DNA of 8,103 bases from assembly GCA_903903935.1 (NCBI GenBank), contig CAIVAX010000383.1, positions 1 to 8,103 on the forward strand, given 5' to 3'. This DNA is from an uncultured Hyphomicrobiales bacterium (lineage in GTDB: Bacteria > Pseudomonadota > Alphaproteobacteria > Rhizobiales > Beijerinckiaceae). The translations under genes were made by a program, and so were the position numbers. Position 1 is the first letter of the stretch. Every line of letters starts with the position of its first letter. Below the pieces are notes generated by a model that worked only from the letters and a program-made list of their open reading frames with translations, had not been told where the DNA came from and searched no databases. Shown piece by piece: positions 1 through 6,488 of the stretch.

Positions 1-1325
1 ACGCCTTCGCCAAAATCCTTGTGCGGTAGGCCTATAATGGCGCTTTCCATCACGCCTTCAATCGCATCAATCTCGGCCTCAACCTCTGCTGGATAGACAT
101 TAAATCCGCCCGTAATCACCAGATCCTTGTTGCGACCAAGAATATGAACATAGCCTCTGTCATCAATCTTGCCCAAATCACCTGTGATGAAAAACCCATC
201 GGCGCGTAATTCCTCTGCCGTCTTCTCGGGCATGCGCCAATAGCCCTTAAAAACATTGGGTCCGCGCACTTCAATCATACCGATTTCATTGTGTGCAAGG
301 CTTTTGGCGCTGTCTTGATCTGTGATGCGAACTTCAACGCCGGGCAGTGGAAAGCCAACTGTTCCAGCCACTCTGTCACCATCATAGGGATTAGAGGTAT
401 TCATATTTGTTTCTGTCATCCCATAGCGCTCGAGAATGGCATGACCGGTTCGCGCCCGCCATTCTCTGTGAGTTTCTGCCAGCAGAGGCGCAGAGCCAGA
501 AATAAACAAACGCATATGGCGCGTAATCTCTTGGGTGAGATCTGCCGAGTCCAATAGGCGTGTGTAAAAAGTCGGCACACCCATCATACATGTGGCTCTG
601 TTCATCAGGCGTAGGATTTGCGCCACATCCAGTTTGGGCAGGAAAAGCATTGTCCCACCTGATAGCAACATCACATTGGTCGCAACAAACAAACCATGCG
701 TATGATAAATCGGCAAAGTATGAATCAAAACATCCTTGGATGTGAACTGCCAATATTTGACGAGTGTTCTTGCATTGGAGGCAAGATTTTCATGCGACAG
801 CATGGCGCCTTTTGAGCGGCCTGTTGTGCCAGATGTATAGAGTATGGCTGCCAGATCATCTGGCCCCCGCTCAATCGACTGAAATTGTGAGGAGGCTGCT
901 TTAACTTGATCCAGAAAAGAGCCATCCGCTTTCGTGCCCATGGTCAGAATGTGACTGACTTTCGCCTTCTTAGCTATGGGGGATAATTTGTCCAAATGAG
1001 CTGGATCACAGATGAACAAGCGTGGCTCAGCGTCACTCAGGAAATAATCGATTTCTGCAGGCGTATAGGCCGTATTCAAGGGCAGGAAAATAGCCCCGGC
1101 TCTGATACAAGCCAGATAGAGCAAAATGGCATCAGGTGATTTCTCGACCTGCACGGCGACACGATCACCGGCCTTGATTCCCAGCTGGACAAGGACATTG
1201 GCCATTTGCGCCGAAAGAGTTTCTACCTCGCCATAAGTGATCTTGCGCCCATCAATCGTCTCGATGAATAGCTTATCCAAATTGGGCATGGCTTGGCGAA
1301 ATTGATCATAAAGGTGACAGGTCAT
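1..1325 (-). CDS. matB: Malonyl-CoA synthetase (MatB), C-terminus cut by window edge
   Basis: Adenylate-forming acyl-CoA synthetase that would convert malonate, ATP and CoA into malonyl-CoA in the cytoplasm. I read 441 complete codons from ATG at 1325, with an in-frame TAA upstream at 1373-1371. The N-terminus reads MTCHLYDQFRQAMPNLDKLF. Visible motifs: the phosphate-binding loop YTSGTTGRSKG (residues 163-173), the segment FISGSAPLLAETHREW, the adenylate motif YGMTE (301-305), FKGYWRMPEKT, TGD (381-383), and the hinge segment GRNKDLVITGGFNVYP. The SGSAPL-to-YGMTETNMNTSNPYDGDR stretch is typical of MatB rather than of medium- or long-chain acyl-CoA ligases. Family length is about 500 residues, so roughly 60 are missing at the left edge, including the catalytic lysine of the small domain. 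It is divergent from the EI24 gene across 133 bases. The ribosome site is weak (GGGAT just upstream). A related acyl-CoA synthetase of other specificity is the main alternative. Confidence 0.9.
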   Translation of the reverse strand, partial: MTCHLYDQFRQAMPNLDKLFIETIDGRKITYGEVETLSAQMANVLVQLGIKAGDRVAVQVEKSPDAILLYLACIRAGAIFLPLNTAYTPAEIDYFLSDAEPRLFICDPAHLDKLSPIAKKAKVSHILTMGTKADGSFLDQVKAASSQFQSIERGPDDLAAILYTSGTTGRSKGAMLSHENLASNARTLVKYWQFTSKDVLIHTLPIYHTHGLFVATNVMLLSGGTMLFLPKLDVAQILRLMNRATCMMGVPTFYTRLLDSADLTQEITRHMRLFISGSAPLLAETHREWRARTGHAILERYGMTETNMNTSNPYDGDRVAGTVGFPLPGVEVRITDQDSAKSLAHNEIGMIEVRGPNVFKGYWRMPEKTAEELRADGFFITGDLGKIDDRGYVHILGRNKDLVITGGFNVYPAEVEAEIDAIEGVMESAIIGLPHKDFGEG

Positions 1326-1458
1326 AGCGGATCCCAGCGTGATGCAGATAAATTCGTGGACGAAATAGAGTTATTTTGCAAGTTTGGAAAGCTCAGGATT
1401 AAACCCTCTCTATCTTCAAAGATGATGGGTTCAAAGCCAGATTTAGAACGAGGCAGGA

Positions 1459-2139
1459 ATGATAGCCGCAGCATTATCAGCATTCAAAGAAATATTAACG
1501 CCGCCCTTCAGGGCCGTGTTGTTGAAAAGCCTTATCCTGACACTTGGCTTGCTTGTCGCTCTTTGGTTGGGTTTTGAAAAACTTGTTGGCCTTTATGTCG
1601 AACAATCGTCCTCTTGGCTCGCTTCATTAATATCAATTCTTACAGGCCTTGGATTTATGATTGGCTTGGGGTTTTTAATTGCCCCCGTCTCGGCCATGGT
1701 TGCCGGTTTCTTTCTTGATGAATTGGCTGAGCGTGTAGAGATTGACTGTCGCGGCGAGGGTCATCAAGGCAAAGCCGCCCCTACAGGACAAGTGATTTGG
1801 CTTGCATGCAGATTTGCCCTCATGGCTTTACTAGTCAATCTGTCGGCGTTTTTGCTGTTTCTCATTCCAGGCGTAAACGCTCTGGTGTTCTTTCTGGCCA
1901 ATTCCTATTTACTTGGCCGTGAATATTTCGAACTGGCCGCTTCGCGTTATGGCTCGCACACACAGGTCAGACATTTACGTCGGCAAAATAGCTGGAGCGT
2001 TTTTCAATCCGGCATGGTGATTGCTGCATTCATGTCTGTGCCCCTTCTCAATTTGCTGACGCCCTTGTTTGGCACAGCCTTCATGGTTCGGGTTCATCTG
2101 AATATCAAACAAAAAGAGGTTCAGGCTCTCGAAAGTTGA
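1459..2139 (+). CDS. EI24/CysZ-like integral membrane protein
   Basis: A 226-residue inner-membrane protein of the EI24 domain family, which includes the sulfate transporter CysZ. Hydrophobic segments lie at about residues 21-43, 57-85, 114-148 (probably a hairpin) and 182-207. Family-type signatures are the N-terminal SPPF-like TPPFRAVLLKS, the segment NSYLLGREYFELAASRYG (148-165), and the C-terminal PLLNLLTPLFGTAFMVRVH. The start ATG at 1459 is preceded by GAGGCAGG at a short spacing, which supports it over an overlapping frame beginning inside matB at 1293. No cysteine-biosynthesis gene lies beside it, so sulfate transport cannot be inferred from context and I leave the symbol empty. It is divergent from matB, and its 3' end faces the NDUFA9-like gene with 15 bases between stops. 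Family assignment is fairly firm; substrate is unknown. Confidence 0.8.
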   Translation: MIAAALSAFKEILTPPFRAVLLKSLILTLGLLVALWLGFEKLVGLYVEQSSSWLASLISILTGLGFMIGLGFLIAPVSAMVAGFFLDELAERVEIDCRGEGHQGKAAPTGQVIWLACRFALMALLVNLSAFLLFLIPGVNALVFFLANSYLLGREYFELAASRYGSHTQVRHLRRQNSWSVFQSGMVIAAFMSVPLLNLLTPLFGTAFMVRVHLNIKQKEVQALES

Positions 2140-2154
2140 AGCCCCGCAAACAAT

Positions 2155-3159
2155 TCATTCGTGAATGGGTGCCTCAAACTGGCCTGTTTTGCGAAAACGA
2201 TAGAGATAGGACGGAACAATAGATTCACAAGACTGGGCCTCTATGCCAAGGCCTGCGAGTGTGAGCTTGTGTTGAATGGCTTCGGGAGACACAAGATTAT
2301 CTTGTTTGAGAAGCTCAACCTGATCGCGCGTCATGCGCAAGATAGACGGCAAAAGCCCAAGACTGACGGTTTCGGCGATTTCTGTTCCAAGGGCCAGATA
2401 ATGAGCCGCTGCAAAAGGAATATTGATCATCATCCGGGAGCGTCCGGTGATTTTGCAAATCATGCTCAAAATCTGTTTGAAGGACAAAACGTCAGGACCA
2501 CCAAATTCATAAATCTGACCAGCCCCCTCTCCTTCCAGCAAGCGAACGAGTCCTTCGGCGACATCGGCAACATAGACAGGTTGAAATAAAGTTTTTCCAC
2601 CACCAATCAAAGGCAGAAACGGACTGATCCGTGCGAGAGCCGCAAAACGGTTGAAGAATCCATCCTCGGGTCCAAAGATGATCGAGGCACGTGCAATTTT
2701 GGCATTGGGGAGAAGGGTCTGGACATAAGTTTCGCCCAGCCTCTTCGAGCGCCCATAGTCGGAGTTAGACTGATCATCTGCGCCAATGGCAGACATGTGC
2801 ACGAAGGACGCAATTCCAGCTTGCGCGGCAGCTTCGGCTACAAATTTGGCGCCTTGCGCTTGCACGGCATCGAAACTTTGCTGCCCCGAGGCAGCCAGAA
2901 TACCGACCAGATTAATGACGGCATCTGACCCCCGCAGGGCAGCCGCTATGGATTCAGGATAGCGAATATTCGCCTGCACGGCATGAATCTGACCGACTTT
3001 GCCGCTGGGTTGCAGATGAAAGGCAAGGTCGGGTCGCCGGGAGGCCACTCTCACGCGCCAGCCCTTCTTGGCCAGTGCTTTGACCAGATGGCGGCCAACA
3101 AAGCCTGAGCCGCCAAAGACGGTCACAATACGGTCTGATTGGAATGAGGGATCATGCAT
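2155..3159 (-). CDS. NDUFA9-family atypical short-chain dehydrogenase (NAD(P)-binding)
   Basis: A 334-residue Rossmann-fold protein of the atypical extended SDR type related to the mitochondrial complex I accessory subunit NDUFA9. The nucleotide-binding glycine motif is FGGSGFVGRHL (residues 15-25). The pair RR (41-42) at the end of the second strand would favour NADP(H). The segment DAVINLVGIL (79-88) is the family's NLVG-type strand, followed by HMSAIGAD (121-128) and YGRSK (135-139), which matches the YxxxK pattern. The C-terminal half carries QPVYVADVAEGL (193-204) and YEFGGPDVLSF (217-227), typical of NDUFA9-like and NmrA-like proteins. Length agrees with the bacterial family. In bacteria the role is not well established: structural nucleotide binding or quinone and respiratory-chain support are suggested by homology only. 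It starts at ATG 3159 with a weak AAGG upstream. It is divergent from tRNA-Leu and convergent with the EI24 gene. Confidence 0.82.
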   Translation of the reverse strand: MHDPSFQSDRIVTVFGGSGFVGRHLVKALAKKGWRVRVASRRPDLAFHLQPSGKVGQIHAVQANIRYPESIAAALRGSDAVINLVGILAASGQQSFDAVQAQGAKFVAEAAAQAGIASFVHMSAIGADDQSNSDYGRSKRLGETYVQTLLPNAKIARASIIFGPEDGFFNRFAALARISPFLPLIGGGKTLFQPVYVADVAEGLVRLLEGEGAGQIYEFGGPDVLSFKQILSMICKITGRSRMMINIPFAAAHYLALGTEIAETVSLGLLPSILRMTRDQVELLKQDNLVSPEAIQHKLTLAGLGIEAQSCESIVPSYLYRFRKTGQFEAPIHE

Positions 3160-3300
3160 AGGGAAGGCCTTGATCGGGATCAGCTAGCTAGGATCACATA
3201 ATCAACCCGCTCAAATAAGTACAGCTCGCTATTGGGATGCCGATTGGATCAGAAAGGCAGCTCTTTAAGCGAATAATAGCCGGCTGCCGCCAAGTGCCGA

Positions 3301-3330
3301 TTGACAAGGCAAGGGATCGCCTCGTAAGAC
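3301..3330 (+). promoter_or_regulatory. Candidate sigma-70 promoter of tRNA-Leu
   Basis: A perfect -35 hexamer TTGACA (3301-3306) is followed after 18 bases by TAAGAC (3325-3330), a poor -10 with 3 of 6 consensus matches. Transcription would begin near 3337, only a few bases before the mature tRNA 5' end at 3340, giving a very short leader. The -35 match and position are persuasive; the -10 is weak. Confidence 0.5.
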
Positions 3331-3339
3331 ACCCTCAAT

Positions 3340-3424
3340 GCCCAGGTGGCGGAATTGGTAGACGCGCTGGTTTCAGGTACCAGTGGTGAAAGCCGTGGAG
3401 GTTCGAGTCCTCTCCTGGGCACCA
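3340..3424 (+). tRNA. tRNA-Leu (anticodon CAG)
   Basis: An 85-base class II tRNA that includes the genomically encoded 3' CCA (3422-3424). The acceptor stem pairs GCCCAGG (3340-3346) with CCTGGGC (3414-3420), with discriminator A at 3421. The anticodon arm is CTGGT / ACCAG around the loop TTCAGGT, placing anticodon CAG at 3374-3376 (reads CUG). The D-arm region contains GGAATTGGTAGACGCG, a usual leucine tRNA sequence. A variable arm follows before the T-arm GGAGG-TTCGAGT-CCTCT. Five T residues (3425-3429) follow the CCA directly. All arms fold without mismatch except a G-U in the T stem. Confidence 0.97.
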
Positions 3425-3451
3425 TTTTTGTGATTGCTAATGCCGGCAATC
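3425..3451 (+). terminator. T-run and weak stem-loop after tRNA-Leu
   Basis: TTTTT (3425-3429) directly follows the tRNA CCA. A small hairpin comes next: GATTGC (3432-3437) pairs with GCAATC (3446-3451) around an 8-base loop. The T-run precedes the hairpin instead of following it, so this is not a canonical intrinsic terminator. The T-run behind the strong tRNA acceptor stem might still slow polymerase, and some reading into rnd is plausible. Confidence 0.25.
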
Positions 3452-3482
3452 GCCCTCGCCTTTCCTCCTAATCGAGATGTCC

Positions 3483-4097
3483 ATGACAATCCGTGTCTAT
3501 AAGTCCGATCTCCCGGATGGTCTGAATTTTGAAAATGGAGTGGCAATCGATACCGAGACCCTCGGGCTCAACCCGCACCGTGACAGATTATGCGTCGTTC
3601 AGCTGTCAGGCGGCGATGGCAATGCTGAAATTATCCAAATCAAACGCGGGCAAACTGAGGCGCCTAATCTTACGCGGCTCTTGTTAGACCCTAAAATATT
3701 GAAAATATATCATTTTGGTCGGTTTGATATTGCGGTTTTGGCGAAGACTTTCGGGGCCTATTCGACATCCAATTATTGCACCAAAATAGCCTCGAAACTG
3801 ATAAGGACCTATACCGATCGCCATGGTTTGAAGGATCTGTGCCGTGAATTGTTGAATGTTGATCTGTCTAAGCAGCAACAATCCTCGGATTGGGCCGCCG
3901 AAACACTCAGCGAGGCGCAGCTCGCCTATGCGGCCTCGGACGTGCTTCATCTTCATGCCCTCAAAGCACGGCTGGATAGCATGCTGGAGCGGGAGGGACG
4001 TCAGGAGATCGCCAGCGCCTGTTTTAACTTCCTGCCCCAACGGGCCAAGCTTGATCTGATGGGATGGCCTGACAAGGATATATTTTCTCACGAATAG
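3483..4097 (+). CDS. rnd: Ribonuclease D, short form (DEDDy 3'-5' exonuclease)
   Basis: A 3'-5' exoribonuclease of the DEDDy class that trims 3' ends of structured RNAs, classically tRNA precursors. With the start at 3483 the protein has 204 residues. Exo I is IDTETLG (D23, E25), Exo II is HFGRFDIAVL (D82), and Exo III is YAASDVLHLH (Y149, D153), so all catalytic positions are present. The central segment CTKIASKLIRTYTDRHGLKD is characteristic of RNase D. E. coli RNase D is about 375 residues and has C-terminal HRDC domains. This protein ends after the exonuclease domain, the usual short form in alphaproteobacteria. I prefer ATG 3483 because CGAGA lies 5-6 bases upstream; ATG 3477, two codons earlier, is the alternative and has no spaced ribosome site. 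The gene follows tRNA-Leu by about 60 bases and precedes lptC by 92. Confidence 0.92.
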   Translation: MTIRVYKSDLPDGLNFENGVAIDTETLGLNPHRDRLCVVQLSGGDGNAEIIQIKRGQTEAPNLTRLLLDPKILKIYHFGRFDIAVLAKTFGAYSTSNYCTKIASKLIRTYTDRHGLKDLCRELLNVDLSKQQQSSDWAAETLSEAQLAYAASDVLHLHALKARLDSMLEREGRQEIASACFNFLPQRAKLDLMGWPDKDIFSHE

Positions 4098-4189
4098 CCT
4101 TTTGCCTTGGCCTTCTATTCGTTGCACCAACAGTATAGTGTCAGCGGATCCTTCATCGGCTCTCTGTACCGAATTTGGATCTGGCCTGA

Positions 4190-4897
4190 ATGACCCAAGC
4201 GGATATTGTTTCTTTTCGGGGCCTGTCTGATCAGGCCCGCATAATTCGGCGTCAGCAAGCCTTTCGTCACGCCCGCGCGCATTCAGCTTTGGTGAAGGGG
4301 CTCAAATTTCTCATTGTCTTGATCTTCATTGCTGCCATTGCTGGTTCTTTCATCTCCCTGTTTCTAACGCCTAGCGGCAAGCCGTCATTTGGCTTTGCCG
4401 TCAATCAAAGCAATTTGAACGGGACGCGGATTACTATGGAATCGCCCAAGCTCAGTGGCTTTCGTCGCGATGGTCGGCCTTATGAGGTGACAGCCAGCTC
4501 GGGCGTACAGGATATCCGAACGCCTTTGGTGATCGAATTGTCCGATCTTGCTGCCAAAGTGGGCACGGGCGCTAGTGATCAACTGACATTCTCTGCGCCC
4601 AGGGGCCTGTTTGATAGTGGCCGCGATGTGATGCAGATGAATAATGCCGGCACACAAAAGCAAGTACAGATCTCAAGTACGACGGGCTTTGAGTTGATCT
4701 TGCAATCAGCCGATTTGGACTTCAAGGCAGGGACGATCAATTCTAACGACCCTGTGATCTTGAATTTGCCCAGCGGAAAAATTAGCGCAGATCGATTTGC
4801 CATCTCAGACAATGGTCAAATCATCACCTTTGAGGGTAGAGTTATGTCTGAGCTGTGGCCTGATCAGGGCTTGGCGGCACCCGATGCGAAACCTTAG
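4190..4897 (+). CDS. lptC: LPS export bitopic protein LptC
   Basis: A 235-residue protein that would receive lipopolysaccharide from the LptB2FG transporter at the inner membrane and pass it to LptA in the periplasm. A single hydrophobic anchor spans about residues 39-60 (KFLIVLIFIAAIAGSFISLF). It is followed by a periplasmic LptC/YrbK beta domain, with SGFRRDGRPYEVTASSGVQD near residues 90-109 and the repeated beta-strand pattern typical of LptA/LptC folds (LTFSAPRGLFD, FELILQSADLDFKAGTI, GKISADRFAI). The cytoplasmic N-terminus of about 38 residues is rich in Arg, Lys and His, and much longer than the few residues in E. coli LptC. The start ATG at 4190 has GGA about 10 bases upstream, a modest ribosome site. 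It is probably the first gene of lptC-lptA-lptB. Sequence alone would leave LptC uncertain, but position settles it. Confidence 0.9.
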   Translation: MTQADIVSFRGLSDQARIIRRQQAFRHARAHSALVKGLKFLIVLIFIAAIAGSFISLFLTPSGKPSFGFAVNQSNLNGTRITMESPKLSGFRRDGRPYEVTASSGVQDIRTPLVIELSDLAAKVGTGASDQLTFSAPRGLFDSGRDVMQMNNAGTQKQVQISSTTGFELILQSADLDFKAGTINSNDPVILNLPSGKISADRFAISDNGQIITFEGRVMSELWPDQGLAAPDAKP

Positions 4898-4907
4898 GGA
4901 GAAGGGG
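4897..4907 (+). promoter_or_regulatory. Strong ribosome-binding site of lptA overlapping the lptC stop
   Basis: The purine tract GGGAGAAGGGG starts at the last base of the lptC TAG codon (4895-4897). It lies 5 bases before ATG 4913. An in-frame GTG at 4907 overlaps the end of the tract. The tract is the best Shine-Dalgarno in the window and suggests efficient LptA synthesis or translational coupling with lptC. Confidence 0.6.
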
Positions 4908-4912
4908 TGATT

Positions 4913-5506
4913 ATGAAGGGCATAACAAAAACCTCAGTCAGGCTCTTGGCGTTCACAGCACTCGCTCTGCCAGTGCAGCTTGTGTCTTCTCAAGCGCAGA
5001 CTCCGCGTATTGGCGCTGTCTTGCCGGGAGCAGGATCCGGCGGCCCTATCAGCATTAGTGCAGATAAGCTCGATTATTTCGATAAAGAGCAAAAGCTGGT
5101 TTATTCTGGCAAGGTTGAAGTCAAACAAGGCAGCTCTATGCTGAAAGCCTCAGCGTTGACCATTTTTCTGAGCTCTGAACAGACTGCCGCACCTACAGGT
5201 GCTATGGCGCCAGCCTCTACAAGCCAAATTCGTCACATGGATGCGGCTGGTCCTGTTGTAATTATTTCCGAGGATCAAATCGGGACAGGCGATAAGGCCA
5301 GCTATGAGCAGGGGGAAAAGAAAGTGCGTCTCAGCGGTAATGTGACTCTGACGCGTGGATCAGATGTCCAAACCTGTAATGATCTCACCTATGATCTCAA
5401 TAATGATATGGCCAGTTGTGTTGGCCGCGTGACGGGTATTTTCACACCCGGTGGATCGCCCTTGCCGGGCAAGGAATCCCAAAAGCCCTCATCCAAACGT
5501 CCCTGA
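4913..5506 (+). CDS. lptA: Periplasmic LPS bridge protein LptA (OstA domain)
   Basis: A periplasmic protein of about 197 residues that polymerises into the beta-jellyroll bridge carrying LPS from LptC to the LptDE translocon. Residues 1-29 form a Sec signal peptide: basic MKGITKTSVR, hydrophobic LLAFTALALPVQLV, and a cleavage region around SSQAQT. The OstA/LptA fold follows: ISISADKLDYFDKEQKLVYS (about 46-65), GKVEVKQGSSMLKASALTIFLS (66-87), and a second repeat GDKASYEQGEKKVRLSGNVTL (about 126-146). Two cysteines, C155 and C169, flank the strand pair NDLTYDLNNDMAS. The tail after FTPGGSPLPG is Lys/Pro/Ser-rich and probably disordered. ATG 4913 is preferred because the signal peptide begins naturally at MKG and the purine tract is well spaced. 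GTG 4907 would add two residues. It is 15 bases from the lptC stop and 39 from lptB. Confidence 0.92.
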   Translation: MKGITKTSVRLLAFTALALPVQLVSSQAQTPRIGAVLPGAGSGGPISISADKLDYFDKEQKLVYSGKVEVKQGSSMLKASALTIFLSSEQTAAPTGAMAPASTSQIRHMDAAGPVVIISEDQIGTGDKASYEQGEKKVRLSGNVTLTRGSDVQTCNDLTYDLNNDMASCVGRVTGIFTPGGSPLPGKESQKPSSKRP

Positions 5507-5545
5507 TCGTCAGCTCGTTTGCTCTATGTGAAATGGAATTGAGTT

Positions 5546-6349
5546 GTGTTGAATACATCGGCCACATCACAATCCGTGCGCAGTCAAAATGACATGCGTG
5601 ATGAAAGCGGAGCACTCTCTTCGCAGAAAGGCTCTTTGGCTGCTTATAATCTCGCAAAAACCTATGGCAGTCGTCAGGTCGTTCACAATGTCAGTTTACG
5701 TGTAGAACAGGGTGAGGCGATTGGCCTCTTGGGGCCCAATGGCGCGGGTAAGACAACGGTTTTTTATATGATCACCGGCCTCGTCAAACCCGATAAAGGA
5801 TCCATTGAAATAGACGGTCAGAATGTCACCGATCTACCCATGTACCAAAGGGCCCGATTGGGAATTGGCTATTTGCCTCAAGAGGCCTCGATTTTTCGCG
5901 GCCTGAGTGTTGAGAATAATATTCGTGCTGTTTTGGAAGTGACCTTCTCCAAGCGCGATGAACGGGAAGCTGAGTTAGAGCGCTTATTGGATGAGTTTGA
6001 TATCAAACGGCTGAGAAAAACGCCCTCTATCGCCTTATCAGGCGGCGAGCGGCGGCGCTGTGAAATTGCTAGGGCCTTGGCTGGGCAGCCCTCCTATATG
6101 TTGCTCGATGAGCCTTTTGCCGGAATTGATCCCATCGCAGTGGGCGATATTCAAGAATTGGTCCGTCATTTGAAACGCCGCGGCATTGGCGTTCTGATCA
6201 CCGACCATAATGTGCGCGAGACCTTGGGGCTGATTGATCGGGCTTACATTATCAATTCCGGCGAGGTCTTAACCCAGGGCACGGCAGAGCAAATTATCAG
6301 CAATCCAGACGTCCGGCGGATTTACTTGGGGCAAGACTTCCGTATGTAA
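5546..6349 (+). CDS. lptB: LPS export ABC transporter ATPase LptB
   Basis: The cytoplasmic ATPase that drives LPS extraction as a dimer beneath LptF and LptG, which are not in this window. Numbered from GTG 5546 (267 residues): Walker A GPNGAGKTT (63-71), Q-loop YLPQEASIFRGLSVENN (109-125, Q112), signature LSGGERRR (164-171), Walker B MLLDEP (185-190) with catalytic E189, D-loop AGID (192-195), and H-loop TDHNVRET (219-226, H221). The YLPQEASIFR Q-loop and the C-terminal end YLGQDF are LptB hallmarks. The first ~31 residues (Ser, Gln and Asn rich) precede the conserved start of the fold and are absent from E. coli LptB (about 241 residues). The start is unsure: GTG 5546, TTG 5549 and ATG 5594 are all in frame, and none has a strong ribosome site. 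Confidence 0.96.
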   Translation: MLNTSATSQSVRSQNDMRDESGALSSQKGSLAAYNLAKTYGSRQVVHNVSLRVEQGEAIGLLGPNGAGKTTVFYMITGLVKPDKGSIEIDGQNVTDLPMYQRARLGIGYLPQEASIFRGLSVENNIRAVLEVTFSKRDEREAELERLLDEFDIKRLRKTPSIALSGGERRRCEIARALAGQPSYMLLDEPFAGIDPIAVGDIQELVRHLKRRGIGVLITDHNVRETLGLIDRAYIINSGEVLTQGTAEQIISNPDVRRIYLGQDFRM

Positions 6350-6355
6350 GGCAAG

Positions 6356-6380
6356 CCTAGGATTAACATACCCCTAGGAT
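6356..6380 (+). repeat. Short direct repeat of a palindrome-containing 8-mer
   Basis: CCTAGGAT occurs at 6356-6363 and again at 6373-6380, 17 bases start to start. Each copy contains the palindrome CCTAGG. The pair lies just after the lptB stop and about 80 bases upstream of the candidate rpoN promoter. It could be a regulator site or chance; I recognise no known operator. Confidence 0.4.
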
Positions 6381-6418
6381 GCATAACTTAAGTAATTGAT
6401 TATAAAAAGCTTATTATT

Positions 6419-6448
6419 GCTTGAAGCAGAGTTAACGCTTCGGCAAGC
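6419..6448 (+). other. Stem-loop in the lptB-rpoN gap
   Basis: GCTTG (6419-6423) pairs with CAAGC (6444-6448), and AAGC (6424-6427) pairs with GCTT (6437-6440). This gives nine base pairs with a 3-base bulge (CGG) and a 9-base loop. No T-run follows, so a canonical intrinsic terminator for lptB is unlikely. It may be an attenuating or mRNA-end structure between the lpt transcript and the rpoN promoter. Confidence 0.35.
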
Positions 6449-6460
6449 AAACATCATATT

Positions 6461-6488
6461 TTGTCTCACTTTTTCGTCATGCTATGAT
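6461..6488 (+). promoter_or_regulatory. Candidate sigma-70 promoter of rpoN with extended -10
   Basis: The -35 hexamer TTGTCT (6461-6466, 4 of 6 matches) is separated by 16 bases from TATGAT (6483-6488, 5 of 6). TG at 6480-6481 makes an extended -10 (TGCTATGAT). Transcription would start near 6495 and leave a leader of about 52 bases before rpoN. This is the best-looking mRNA promoter in the window. Confidence 0.55.

Noticed and set aside
391..925. Open frames on both strands within 291-925
   Set aside because: They lie inside matB, whose frame is continuous and carries all family motifs; their translations look like out-of-frame sequence.
1376..1404. Possible promoter TTGCAA-17-TTAAAC for the EI24 gene
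   Set aside because: Only 4 of 6 and 3 of 6 matches in an AT-rich divergent spacer, where such matches are expected by chance.
1293..1577. Open frame of 94 codons on the plus strand overlapping the matB start and the EI24 start
   Set aside because: It begins inside matB, shares bases with two well-supported genes in other frames, and its translation has no recognisable domain. A good ribosome site supports ATG 1459 in the other frame instead.
2073..2088. TGGCAC as the -24 element of a sigma-54 promoter
   Set aside because: The matching -12 TTGC is absent and the site lies inside the EI24 coding region.
4134..4139. TATAGT as a -10 for lptC
   Set aside because: No acceptable -35 lies 16-18 bases upstream; the nearest TTG-type hexamer (TTGGCC) is 21 bases away.
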